From the NCBI RefSeq assembly GCF_041434935.1, contig NZ_CP107964.1, forward strand, positions 4,030,001 through 4,094,000: a stretch of 64,000 nt of DNA, given 5' to 3'. This document shows positions 41,987-50,120 of this stretch, one piece after another (the stretch's first letter is position 1; each line of letters begins with the position of its first letter). The translations under genes and the position numbers were made by a program. This stretch comes from Kitasatospora sp. NBC_00374. Lineage in GTDB: Bacteria; Actinomycetota; Actinomycetes; Streptomycetales; Streptomycetaceae. The notes under the pieces are model-generated. The model saw only the letters and a list, made by a program, of their open reading frames with translations. It searched no databases and was not told where the DNA came from.

Positions 41987-43042
41987 TCAGACCTCGCCGA
42001 ACGCCCCTGCGGCGGCGGCCCGGACGAAGGCCGCCCAGGCATCCCGCGGAAAGACGAGCCCGGGGGCATCGGGGCTCTTGGAGTCACGCACGGGGACGAC
42101 GGCGTCGAGGTTGTAGGCCACCTCGATGCAGTTGCCGCCCTCCTGATCGCTGTGCGCACTCTTGAACCAGTGCGCGGCGCTGAGGTCGGCCTTGGGGCTC
42201 ACGTTCAACAGCTCCTCCATGACACTGCGGATCAGCCTTGCCGAATCCGATGCGGACAGCGCGTCGGCCCTGAGTCGTTCATAGGCTTTCGAGCGTCGCA
42301 GCAACTGGTGCGGTTCACTGATGAAATGGCCCTTGGCCAGGCCCTCAGTGTAGAGCCACTGCGCGCCCTCGGGCAGATCGATCAGCGTGAACGACACACC
42401 TGCGGGCGTCCGTTCGCCGAGCTCGTACGGCGCCACCTGGAGCACGACGTTCGGGCGCGCCCCCACCCTGAGGAGATGCTGCAACTGCTCGTACATGACC
42501 TGCCGTCCGCCGACCCGCCGCTCGATGGCCGACTCGTCCAGCACCACGACCAGCAGCGGCCCGTCGGGGGCGAGGAAGCGGTTCTGCCGGCTCAACCTTG
42601 CCGCCACCCGCTCGGCGATCAACGCCTCGTCGCCTGCGGCGTCGCCCTGCGACAGGATGGCCCGTGCATAGGCGGGTGTCTGCAGCAGGCCGGAGACCCA
42701 CGAGCTCTGGTACTCGCGAACCACCGTCGCCTCCGCCTCCATCTCCACATAGCGGCGGAACCAGTCCGGGTGTTCGACCTCCCGGTGCCAGTCGACCTTG
42801 GCCCACGCCGCGGCCAGCAGATCCCCCGTACCGAGCAGCTCGTCGCAGTGCTGGATCAGCCTCGCCTGAGGCACCCGGTCACCCGACTCGATGCGGGAGA
42901 CCAGGGAGCGGTCACAGTGCAGCTTCGCCGCCAGGTCGGTGATGGTCAGCCCGGCCCGCTCGCGTGCGGTGGTGAGCAGCCAGGCGAGGAACTGGGGCGA
43001 ACACTGCTCCCCCTTCGGAGCGATCGCCGCACGTCGGACCAT
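41987..43042 (-). CDS. XRE-DUF5753 regulator fused to a DUF397 domain
   Basis: 351 residues from ATG 43042. HTH at about 18-75 (LLTTARERAGLTITDLAAKL, CDRSLVSRIESGDRVPQ), then the DUF5753 ligand-like domain (WFRRYVEMEAEATVVREYQS through SVMEELLNVS, to about 285). The last 63 residues are a complete DUF397 domain (HWFKSAHSDQEGGNCIEVAY, then VPVRDSKSPDAPGLVFPRDA, WAAFV). In streptomycetes DUF397 is normally a separate small gene next to such regulators (WhiJ/BldB-type pairs), where it may act as partner or antagonist. Here both are one chain without a stop. Function: a transcription factor with built-in partner, inferred. Confidence 0.88.
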   Translation of the reverse strand: MVRRAAIAPKGEQCSPQFLAWLLTTARERAGLTITDLAAKLHCDRSLVSRIESGDRVPQARLIQHCDELLGTGDLLAAAWAKVDWHREVEHPDWFRRYVEMEAEATVVREYQSSWVSGLLQTPAYARAILSQGDAAGDEALIAERVAARLSRQNRFLAPDGPLLVVVLDESAIERRVGGRQVMYEQLQHLLRVGARPNVVLQVAPYELGERTPAGVSFTLIDLPEGAQWLYTEGLAKGHFISEPHQLLRRSKAYERLRADALSASDSARLIRSVMEELLNVSPKADLSAAHWFKSAHSDQEGGNCIEVAYNLDAVVPVRDSKSPDAPGLVFPRDAWAAFVRAAAAGAFGEV

Positions 43043-43177
43043 GTTTCCAACTCCCGCCGTGACGCTCCCGGATGGCACGCTTGATCCCTCGTCACGCTAC
43101 TACTCCGCGGTCATGCTTGGTGGCAGAGAGCAACGTATCCGGGGCGCGCGGGAGCGCACCCGACGGAAGGAGCGACC

Positions 43178-43222
43178 ATGCACGCCGTGACCGAGCGGCC
43201 CGCGCCGCCGAAGGCCGGGTGA
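43178..43222 (+). CDS. 14-codon leader ORF coupled to the next gene
   Basis: ATG 43178 has an excellent ribosome site (GGAAGGAG, 43165-43172) but encodes only MHAVTERPAPPKAG before TGA 43220-43222, which overlaps the next GTG by 4 bp. It may act as a translational leader that feeds ribosomes to the following gene. Otherwise the real start of the next protein lies elsewhere. Confidence 0.45.
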   Translation: MHAVTERPAPPKAG

Positions 43223-43617
43223 CCGCCGTGGGGTCCGTGATCGACCGGCACACGGCCGACGCCCGCGGAGAAGCGGCCTACGCGCTGCGGGAGTTGACCA
43301 GATCCCTGGACGCCGCGCACGTCAGACTTCCCTCCCTCGGCGTCGACTGGCGCTCCGCCCGGGTCTCCGGCACCGTCCTGGTGGAGCTCGGCGCGGTCCG
43401 GCCCGATGTCGCGCTGCGGCTCGCGGCGGTGGTGTGGGCGGGGTCGACGGCGCCGTGGCAGCCGGCCGTCGGCGAGCCGGTGGTGGACCTGGCCTCGGGC
43501 CGGGTGGGCGAGTTCCGGGGCGAGGCCGACGGGCGGTGGTGGCTGCGTCCGCGCGGGGGCGGGCGGGAGTGGGACGCCGATCCGCGGATGGTCCGGGCGG
43601 CCGGGGAGCGGGCGTGA
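43219..43617 (+). CDS. Small conserved protein of unknown function
   Basis: 132 residues from GTG 43219, overlapping the leader stop. The middle (YALRELTRSLDAAHVRLPSL, SGTVLVELGAVRPDVALRLA) and the tail (GRVGEFRGEADGRWWLRPRG) suggest an alpha-beta protein with a short beta-rich C-terminus. It resembles the BldB/WhiJ-neighbourhood small proteins of streptomycetes. Divergent from the XRE-DUF397 gene, which may regulate it. Its stop overlaps the next gene's start by 4 bp. Confidence 0.7.
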   Translation: MTAVGSVIDRHTADARGEAAYALRELTRSLDAAHVRLPSLGVDWRSARVSGTVLVELGAVRPDVALRLAAVVWAGSTAPWQPAVGEPVVDLASGRVGEFRGEADGRWWLRPRGGGREWDADPRMVRAAGERA

Positions 43618-43841
43618 ACGAGACGGCGCTGCACGGCTTCCGCTGCCTGGAGCGGGACGCCTCGGGTACGCCCTGCGGGGCCGAGTCGGGGCTGTCCGAC
43701 GGTGAGGAGGCCGCCCGGAGGTGGCTGGGCGGCCATCAGGCGGCGTACCCGCACCACCTCGCGTTCGTGCACATCTGCCATCGCGGCGGCGGAGCCCGCT
43801 CCCCCGCCGCGACGGCAGTCGGGCCGGGTCAGAGGCCGTAG
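43614..43841 (+). CDS. Small DUF7848-like protein with Cys residues
   Basis: 75 residues from GTG 43614 (GTGA overlap). FRCLERDASGTPCGAESG contains a Cys pair, and HICHR a third Cys with His residues nearby, so zinc binding is possible. This size and pattern match a streptomycete family often found beside XRE-DUF5753 regulators. It is coupled to the gene upstream, and its 3' end overlaps the convergent TPR gene by 13 bp. Confidence 0.65.
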   Translation: MNETALHGFRCLERDASGTPCGAESGLSDGEEAARRWLGGHQAAYPHHLAFVHICHRGGGARSPAATAVGPGQRP

Positions 43842-46186
43842 CGCTCGACGATCTCCCGGTGCCGGGCGGTGTCCAGCCCGCCCGCCTCGGCCAGGTCCAG
43901 CCAGCTGACCGGGTGCGGCCAGGCGGCCGTCAGCCGCAGCAGCAGGGCGTCCGCGTCCGCCGCCGAGGCGGTGGGCGGGACGCCGAGCGCGGCGTAGATG
44001 CCGGGCAGGCCCTCGCCGTCCTCGTCCGCCGGGTCGGTGACGTGGTACTGGTCGCCGCTGTACGCCCAGACTCCGAAGCCGGCCTCCTGGAGGGCGCCGC
44101 GCAGGGCGACCCAGTGCTCGTCTCCGGGCCAGGCGCCGTCCAGCCAGTGGGTGGTGTAGCCGGCCGGGTCGAGCAGGGTGAGCATCTCGAAGATGGGACG
44201 CCAGTGCTCGCGCGCCTCGTCGGTCTCGGGCGGGTCGTTCAGCACCGCCGGCCCGAAGACCACGGTGTCCCGGTGGTTGAGCGGGAGTTCGTCGCCGAGC
44301 ACGGGCAGCACCCGGGCGGTGGCCGGGCCGGTGCGGATCGCCGGGAACTCGGCGGTGGAGCCGTTGGTCCGGGTGGCCCGCAGGGTGATGATCTGCCACT
44401 CCTCCTCGACCGGGCCCGAGTCCTCCTCGAACTCGATCTCCAGCCGGGCGCCGACCGCGCGGACGGTGTCCCAGTCCCGGTTGGCGGAGGCGGCGGTGAT
44501 CAGGTGCCAGAGGTCGGGCTCCTGAACGGTGCGGTGCTGCTCCTCGGGCCCGGCCTCGGCCGGGTCAAGCGCGTACTCCAGCAGCTCCTGGTAGATCCGC
44601 TGGGCTGCCGCGTGGTCGCCCGTCCTGGTGGCCGCGGTGGCGGCCAGCCGGCGGGTGTTGATGGCGTCCGGCTCGTGGGCCAGCACTCCCGCGCAGTGCT
44701 CGCCGACCTCGGCCCACCGGTCTTCGGCGGCGGCCCAGCGGGCGCGCAGCCAGTGCGCGTCCGAGGGTGCCGTGGTCAGCAGCCGGTCGGCGAGGCGGCG
44801 GACGCCGTCGCCGTCACGGGCGTCGATCAGCATCGAGCCGAGCATGCCTGCCAGGTAGTCCTGGTCGCGGCCCCCGTCCAGTTCGGCCCAGAGCAGGTCG
44901 GCGGCGGCGCGGGTGTGCCCGAGCAGGCCGAGCACCGCGGCCAGGTTGGCCACCAGTGCGGGGGTGTCGGCGGCGGGGTCCGTGCGCGCGGCGGACAGCA
45001 GGTCCGCCCCGGTCTCCGGGGCGGGGGTGTGCTCGGCCAGCCAGTCGACCAGGTCGGCGGCCGGCACCGGGAGTTCGGCGACCGGCAGCGCCTCGGCGGC
45101 GGTCTTCAGGTCCGCCAGCCGGTCGGCGACGCCGTCGGTGCGGCGCAGCGCGGCGAGCTTGCGCTCGCCGGTGGCGACCAGGGTGAGTGCGACCGTCCGG
45201 GCGCCGCGGGCGACGGCGAGGCGGCCGGCGGCCAGCAGCAGGTCGAGGCAGGGGCGGTGCGAGCCGGCGGTGTCGAGGTGGCCGACCCAGCGGGCCAGCA
45301 GGGCGCCGAGTTCGGCGTCGTTGGCGAGTGCGCCGTGCGGCAGCGCGCCGGCCTCGGCGAGGAGTTCGACGGCGCGGGCCCAGCGGTGCCGGATGTCGGC
45401 GTACTGGTCGGCCTCCTCGGCGGGGGGCAGCAGTTCGAGGGCGGTGTCGGTACGGCCGAGGGCGGCGAGGTTGAGGGCGCGGCCGGCGGCGAGCTTGCGG
45501 CGGTCGTCGTCGTCGAGCCGGTTGCGGCCGGCGACGTGGGCGTGTTCGGCGGTGTCGTACGCGGCCAGGGCGTCCTGGTAGCGGCCGAGCCGGTGCAGGG
45601 CGGAGGCGCGGCTGTGGCCGAAGGCGAGCGAGACCTGTTCGCCGGCGGCCTGGATCCGGGCCTGGGCGCGGTCGAGGTGGCCGAGTGCCTCCTCGCTGCG
45701 GTCGTCGTCCTCCAGGGTGTCGGCGTACTCGCGGGAGAGGCAGTCGAAGCAGGCCCGGGCGGGTTCGACCCGCTGCAGGGTCTCCTCCAGCACGGCGAGG
45801 CGCTCGGGGACGTAGCCGGGGCCGTCGATGTTGGCGTGGCAGATGGTGAAGTCCTGGACGGCGCAGACCGACTGCGGGCAGCTCGCGGTCTCCTCCCGGT
45901 GCGCGAACTCCAGCAGGGAGACGGCCTCGGCCATCGCGGCCTCGCCCTGGTGACGCTTGTTCAGCAGGTTCTGCAGCCGCCAGTGGCGCAGGAAGACCTC
46001 GACCCAGGGCAGTCCGAGGGCCCGGGCGGAGGCCAGTGCCTCCGGGTACATGGCGTCCAGCTGTTCGTTGCGGCCCTCGACGGCGTGGCCGGCGATCTCG
46101 GCGAGCGCGGTGGCCAGCCGGTGCTGGCCGGACTCGGCGAGCTGGCGGTGGGTGTCGTGCACCCAGCCCCAGATGTCGGTGGTCAT
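43829..46186 (-). CDS. Large TPR-repeat protein coupled to an HSP90-family ATPase
   Basis: 785 residues. Tetratricopeptide-like helical pairs fill about residues 1-560 (examples: EEALGHLDRAQARIQAAGEQ, RYQDALAAYDTAEHAHVAG, GDHAAAQRIYQELLEYALDP). A Cys-rich block near 103-150 (CPQSVCAVQDFTICHANI and ACFDCLSREYADT) could bind metal. The last 200 residues form a separate alpha-beta region with many acidic residues. Its ATG overlaps the stop of a 49-residue ORF, which overlaps the hsp90-like stop, so the three are one coupled unit. By analogy with eukaryotic TPR co-chaperones it may bind the HSP90-like protein; the sequence alone does not prove it. Confidence 0.85.
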   Translation of the reverse strand: MTTDIWGWVHDTHRQLAESGQHRLATALAEIAGHAVEGRNEQLDAMYPEALASARALGLPWVEVFLRHWRLQNLLNKRHQGEAAMAEAVSLLEFAHREETASCPQSVCAVQDFTICHANIDGPGYVPERLAVLEETLQRVEPARACFDCLSREYADTLEDDDRSEEALGHLDRAQARIQAAGEQVSLAFGHSRASALHRLGRYQDALAAYDTAEHAHVAGRNRLDDDDRRKLAAGRALNLAALGRTDTALELLPPAEEADQYADIRHRWARAVELLAEAGALPHGALANDAELGALLARWVGHLDTAGSHRPCLDLLLAAGRLAVARGARTVALTLVATGERKLAALRRTDGVADRLADLKTAAEALPVAELPVPAADLVDWLAEHTPAPETGADLLSAARTDPAADTPALVANLAAVLGLLGHTRAAADLLWAELDGGRDQDYLAGMLGSMLIDARDGDGVRRLADRLLTTAPSDAHWLRARWAAAEDRWAEVGEHCAGVLAHEPDAINTRRLAATAATRTGDHAAAQRIYQELLEYALDPAEAGPEEQHRTVQEPDLWHLITAASANRDWDTVRAVGARLEIEFEEDSGPVEEEWQIITLRATRTNGSTAEFPAIRTGPATARVLPVLGDELPLNHRDTVVFGPAVLNDPPETDEAREHWRPIFEMLTLLDPAGYTTHWLDGAWPGDEHWVALRGALQEAGFGVWAYSGDQYHVTDPADEDGEGLPGIYAALGVPPTASAADADALLLRLTAAWPHPVSWLDLAEAGGLDTARHREIVERYGL

Positions 46187-46332
46187 GCGGTGTTCCCCCC
46201 GTGGTGCGGTGCGGCCGCCGGGTGCGCGGCCGACTCGGTGGTACCGGTGGTGCCGGTGGAACCAGTGGTTCGGGTGCTTCGGGTGCTTCGGGTGGCGACG
46301 GTGGTACCGGCGGTGCCGTGTGCCGCCGTCAT
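46183..46332 (-). CDS. 49-residue Thr/Gly/Ser-rich ORF bridging hsp90-like and TPR genes
   Basis: ATG 46332 lies inside the hsp90-like stop (ATGA), and its own TGA (46183-46185) overlaps the TPR gene's ATG (ATGA). The product is low-complexity: VATRSTRSTRTTGSTGTTGT, then a His/Ala tail. It is encoded by 9-bp tandem repeats. The double overlap strongly suggests that it is translated, at least to pass ribosomes on. A peptide function cannot be predicted. Confidence 0.6.
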   Translation of the reverse strand: MTAAHGTAGTTVATRSTRSTRTTGSTGTTGTTESAAHPAAAPHHGGNTA

Positions 46333-48278
46333 CCGGGCTCGCCCGGCTTCTCGTCCACGGTCGGGGTGGCGGCCGGTCCCGACAGCCGGTCGGGTACGGC
46401 GACCGTCGCGGGCATCGCGGCCGTGAGCGCGGAGACCGCGGTGCCGACGCCGGCCAGCGCCGCCGTCAGGTCGCCCGCCGCGGAGCCGGCCGCGGAAGCC
46501 ATGATCACCTTGAGCGAGCGGAGCAGCGCGGCAGCCGTGGTGCTGCCGGTGTGCCCGGTGCGGTAGGCCGTCAGCAGGTCCTGGACGGAGGGGGCCGCGA
46601 GGTTGAGGTACAGCCGGGCCTGTACGGCGCCGTCGGTCCTGGCGGTGAAGGCGCGGGCGAGCCGCAGCGCGGCGGAGGGGATCCGGGCATCGGCCTGGTC
46701 GTCCTCGATCCGGGCCTTGAGCTCGGCCTCCCGGTCGGGCACCAGCACCAGCGGCAGGCCCGGCGGGTCGAACCGGGCCGGGACGAGCTGTTCGCCCTCG
46801 TCGGCCAGGGCGGCGCCGAGCCAGGCGGTCTCCTCGGCGGGCAGCGGGCGCTCCGGGTCGCGGAACAGCTCCCGGTTGCCGCTCTCGCTGCCGAGTTCGA
46901 CGATCCGGCAGTCCCGCAGCTGGGCGTAGCGACGCAGGAACGGCAGCACGGCGTACCGGTCGCCGCGGGCGATCGGCACCTGCATGGCGCGGTACAGCAT
47001 CTCCTCGAAGCCGCCGCCGCTGCCGAGCGCCACGTGCACGGCGCCCGAGCCGGCCGCCCGCAGCGCGCCGGCCGTCAGGTCGCCCTGCGAGGTGGGCACC
47101 GGGACGTCGTCCGCGAGCAGGGTGAACAGGCGGTCGTCGCAGAGCGCGGCACCGAGCAGGTCCTGGCCGTGCCGGGCGAGGATCCGCCGCCAGGCCGCGG
47201 GGTGCAGCCGGGCGGTCTCGTAGAGGCCGTCCACGATGGCGTCGGTGAGGGCCTGCTGGAGGGCGCGGTAGTGGTCGTCGCGCTGGAGGTCCTCGCGGCT
47301 GGCGGTGGGGGTGAGCCGGCTGGACTCGACCACGCCGCCGATGAACCCGGCCCAGCTGGGCAGCAGGTCGCGGGCGTCCTCGGAGAGCAGCATGCCGCGC
47401 AGGTAGACGGAGAGGTCGCGGTTGTCGCTGGAGCCGTAGGTGCCGCCGTCCTGCACCCAGAGCAGGCCGGCGGCGTCGGTCCTCCCCTCGACCGGCTCGA
47501 CCGGGAAGGCGGTGAGCGGCTCGAACCGGCGGCCGAACGCGGTGGCGAACCGCATCCGCGCGGCGTGCGGGTCGCCGTTCGGCTGCTCCGTGCGCCAGGG
47601 CACCGGGACGTCGTTGACCGGCGTCTCGTCGTCGCCGACGTAGACCGGGATCGGCAGCAGCACGCAGTACCGGCCGAGCACCTCGCGCAGCGCGTACTCG
47701 TCGGCCAGGTGGGCGTGTTCGGGCTTGAGCCGGAGTTCGACCTCGGTGCCGGGGGCGGGCCTGGGCGCGACGGGCTCGACGCTGTACTGCTCGCCGCCGC
47801 GGCTGCGGTAGCGGTGGCCGAGGTGCGGTTCGCGGTGCGAGGTGGTGGTGACGGTGACCTCGTCGGCGACCGAGAAGGCGGACAGGAAGCCGAGGCCGAA
47901 GGCGCCGATCAGGTCCTGGTTCCCGGTGAGTTCGCGCAGCATCCGGGTGTAGCCGGTGCCGACGGTCGCCAGGTAGGCGTGGATCTCCGGCTCGGTGAGG
48001 CCGGCGCCGGTGTCCTCGATGGCGACGGTGCGGCGGGCCGCGTCGCCGCGCACCCTGATCAGCGGCGCGGCGGCGGTGTCCGGGTCCTCCAGCCTGAGCC
48101 GGGTGTGCGAGTCGTGGGCGTTCTGCACGAGTTCGCGCAGGGCGACCAGCGGGGTGGAGTAGAGATGGGTGGCGAGAACACTCACCAGGCCGCCGAGATC
48201 GACCTCGGTCGTGCGCAGATTGTCGGCGGCGGAGAAATCGCCGGCGGGCCCGTGACCGGGCGGCAGACCTTGAGACAT
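46329..48278 (-). CDS. HSP90-family (GHKL) ATPase
   Basis: 649 residues. The GHKL ATP site is complete: LVALRELVQNAHDSHTRL (catalytic Glu49, Asn53), VAIEDTGAGLTEPEIHAYL (Asp and Gly-rich) and LIGAFGLGFLSAFSVADEVT. The middle domain resembles HtpG (SVYLRGMLLSEDARDLLPSW, then SRLTPTASREDLQRDD with the conserved Arg near the ATP). The C-terminal 130 residues differ from HtpG dimerisation domains. It is one of the specialised bacterial HSP90 paralogues, not the general HtpG. It heads an operon with a TPR protein. Confidence 0.9.
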   Translation of the reverse strand: MSQGLPPGHGPAGDFSAADNLRTTEVDLGGLVSVLATHLYSTPLVALRELVQNAHDSHTRLRLEDPDTAAAPLIRVRGDAARRTVAIEDTGAGLTEPEIHAYLATVGTGYTRMLRELTGNQDLIGAFGLGFLSAFSVADEVTVTTTSHREPHLGHRYRSRGGEQYSVEPVAPRPAPGTEVELRLKPEHAHLADEYALREVLGRYCVLLPIPVYVGDDETPVNDVPVPWRTEQPNGDPHAARMRFATAFGRRFEPLTAFPVEPVEGRTDAAGLLWVQDGGTYGSSDNRDLSVYLRGMLLSEDARDLLPSWAGFIGGVVESSRLTPTASREDLQRDDHYRALQQALTDAIVDGLYETARLHPAAWRRILARHGQDLLGAALCDDRLFTLLADDVPVPTSQGDLTAGALRAAGSGAVHVALGSGGGFEEMLYRAMQVPIARGDRYAVLPFLRRYAQLRDCRIVELGSESGNRELFRDPERPLPAEETAWLGAALADEGEQLVPARFDPPGLPLVLVPDREAELKARIEDDQADARIPSAALRLARAFTARTDGAVQARLYLNLAAPSVQDLLTAYRTGHTGSTTAAALLRSLKVIMASAAGSAAGDLTAALAGVGTAVSALTAAMPATVAVPDRLSGPAATPTVDEKPGEPG

Positions 48279-48630
48279 GAGGCCCCAGTCTGCCAGTACG
48301 ACAATCTATCGACCAGCACTTTCTGTCACCCTTGATCCGATGAGATACCCGGTCAACCGCGAGTTGACGTGAACGCCACCCGTCGGCCACCCCGCCGGGT
48401 GGGGGAAATCACCGCCCTTCGGGGCGATTCCCGCAGGCTTGCACACGTTTGGGCCCGGTGACGCTTTCCGGGGTTACCCGATATCCGTGACACCTTCGGG
48501 CGAACCGTCCGACCACCGCTGGTGGTCAATAGGCCGTCTGAGCAATCCTGATGAGGCGACGCCAGGACCGGCGCGAACGGGACGGCCAACCCCGGGGCGC
48601 CATTTTTTCGCACCCAGCAGGGAGACCACC
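48279..48630. other. 352-bp promoter region between hsp90-like gene and a short secreted ORF
   Basis: It must contain divergent promoters. On the minus strand TTGACC and a TAGATT-like box occur upstream of the hsp90-like gene, but spacing is not ideal. No HAIR or CIRCE element was found. On the plus strand there is a palindrome at 48511-48527. Confidence 0.4.
48511..48527. promoter_or_regulatory. Interrupted palindrome GACCACC-GCT-GGTGGTC
   Basis: Seven-bp perfect arms around a 3-base centre, followed by AATAGG. It lies about 104 bp before the short secreted ORF and may be an operator or part of an RNA leader. Confidence 0.45.
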
Positions 48631-48720
48631 GTGTCCCGTATTCGCGCGGCGGCCGCCGTCACCGCTCTCGGAGCCTTCCTCGTCGCCGGTATCGGTACCG
48701 CCCAGGCCGACATCCACTAG
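48631..48720 (+). CDS. 29-residue ORF consisting of a signal peptide
   Basis: GTG 48631 behind GGGAG encodes MSRIRAAAAVTALGAFLVAG IGTAQADIH and stops at 48720. It has a basic N-terminus, a hydrophobic core and an AQA-type cleavage site, leaving only two or three mature residues. Either the mature part was lost to a stop, or a very small secreted peptide is made. The start context is convincing. Confidence 0.55.
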   Translation: MSRIRAAAAVTALGAFLVAGIGTAQADIH

Positions 48721-48744
48721 ACCGGTACCGGCTCCGGTATGACC

Positions 48745-48782
48745 GGTGAGGGGGTGGGCCCGCGCGGGGCCGCCCCCTCACC
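48745..48782. terminator. Bidirectional terminator
   Basis: Arms GGTGAGGGGG (48745-48754) and CCCCCTCACC (48773-48782), with extra pairing inside, between the short secreted ORF and the convergent TetR gene. Confidence 0.65.
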
Positions 48783-48790
48783 CCCGTCGT

Positions 48791-49942
48791 CTACAGACCC
48801 AGCACCGCCCGGCTCAACGTCTCCAGCCCGGGCGCCGGTTCCACGCCGCCCGACCGGTGCCGCACCCCGTCGTTCACCAGCGCGAACATCGCGTGCACCC
48901 GGATCCGCGCCTCCGCCCGGTCGTACTCCGGCCGCAGCTGCCGCAGCAGGTCCACCCAGGTGCGCAGGAAGTCCCGCCGGAAGTCCAGCGCGGCCTTCCG
49001 GTCCGGCGGCGCCAACCGCTCGGTCTCCCGGAGCATCGCGCCCAGGTAGTGGCTGTTGCGCCGGGCGAAGTCCAGGTAGCCGGTCAGCCCCGCCGAGAGC
49101 GCGTCCCCCGGCGAGGACGCGTCGGCCAGGGCCCCGCCCACCTCGTGCCACAGCCGCTCCCGGCTGCGCACCAGGGCCGCGGCCAGCAGCCCGGTCTTGG
49201 TGGCGAAGTGCTTGTAGACGCTCGGGCCGGCGATGCCGACGGCCGCGCCCAGCCGCTCGGTGCTGACGTTGTCGAACCCCCGGGTGTCGAACAGCCGGAC
49301 GGCGGCGGCCAGCAGCTCCTCCCGCCGCGACCCCACCGGCACGCCGCCGGGCCCGACCGCCTCAAGGGCTCCCCGGCCGGGGAGTTCCTCGGCCGTGAGC
49401 AGCGCAGCGCCGAGCTGTCGCAGCAGCCGCTCGAAGCGCCGCCGCGACGGCGCGAAGGTGTGGTGCGACAGGCTGCCGTACACGGAGAGCAGCGACCAGC
49501 AGCGGAACTCCGCGCCCACCACCGCCGGGCCGCCGACCACCCGGGCCATCTGTGCCACCTGCCCGCGCAACTGCCGCCGCAGCAGTGCCTGTTGACCGGG
49601 CTGCAGCAGTCGCGCCTCGCGCTGCCACAGCGTTCCGAGAGCCCGGTGCTCGATCGCCGCAGCCGCCAGCGCCGCGCACAGCCCGTCCGGCCCGTCGGCC
49701 CCGCGCCGGACCGCCTCGCCCAGCACGGCCAGCTCCGACTCGACGGCGCACCGCAGCAGTTCGGGCTTCCCCCGGAAGTGCCGGTACAGCGCGGGCGCGG
49801 TGATGCCCACCTCGGCGGCCACCTCCGCCATCGACACCTGGTGGTAGCCGTGCCGGTGGAACAGCCCGACCGCGGCGGCGAGGATCTGCGCCCGGCGCCC
49901 GGGCGGGCGCCGCACGATCTCCCGCTCCGCCACCGCCTCCAC
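48791..49942 (-). CDS. Regulator with two TetR domains in one chain
   Basis: 383 residues. First HTH: RAQILAAAVGLFHRHGYHQV, MAEVAAEVGITAPALYRHFR (about 17-57). Second HTH near residue 205: REELLAAAVRLFDTRGFDNV, TERLGAAVGIAGPSVYKHFA. Each has its own helical ligand-domain-like region, the second longer. A fused pair would give a pseudo-dimer with two different DNA-reading heads. It faces an acyl-CoA dehydrogenase gene across 178 bp, so fatty-acid or branched-acid catabolism is the likely regulon. Confidence 0.88.
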   Translation of the reverse strand: MEAVAEREIVRRPPGRRAQILAAAVGLFHRHGYHQVSMAEVAAEVGITAPALYRHFRGKPELLRCAVESELAVLGEAVRRGADGPDGLCAALAAAAIEHRALGTLWQREARLLQPGQQALLRRQLRGQVAQMARVVGGPAVVGAEFRCWSLLSVYGSLSHHTFAPSRRRFERLLRQLGAALLTAEELPGRGALEAVGPGGVPVGSRREELLAAAVRLFDTRGFDNVSTERLGAAVGIAGPSVYKHFATKTGLLAAALVRSRERLWHEVGGALADASSPGDALSAGLTGYLDFARRNSHYLGAMLRETERLAPPDRKAALDFRRDFLRTWVDLLRQLRPEYDRAEARIRVHAMFALVNDGVRHRSGGVEPAPGLETLSRAVLGL

Positions 49943-50120
49943 CCCTCACCCACTGTCCGCCAAATCGGCGCTCAGGGTAGCAAGGATTCACTTGAGCCCG
50001 GCTCGACCCGTGGGCCACCGGCTTCCTTCACCCCACGGCCAGCGCATCGATGCTGGACAGTCGAGGCTACCGGCGATTAACTTGTCCCGCGATCAGCCGC
50101 TGTCCGAAGGGAGCGCCACC

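Noticed and set aside
46187..46328. N-terminal extension of the TPR protein through the repeat region
   Set aside because: The repeat ORF is in a different frame and has its own start and stop with ATGA overlaps on both sides.
48279..48400. HAIR or CIRCE heat-shock operator at the hsp90-like gene
   Set aside because: Neither CTTGAGT-N7-ACTCAAG nor the CIRCE inverted repeat is present.
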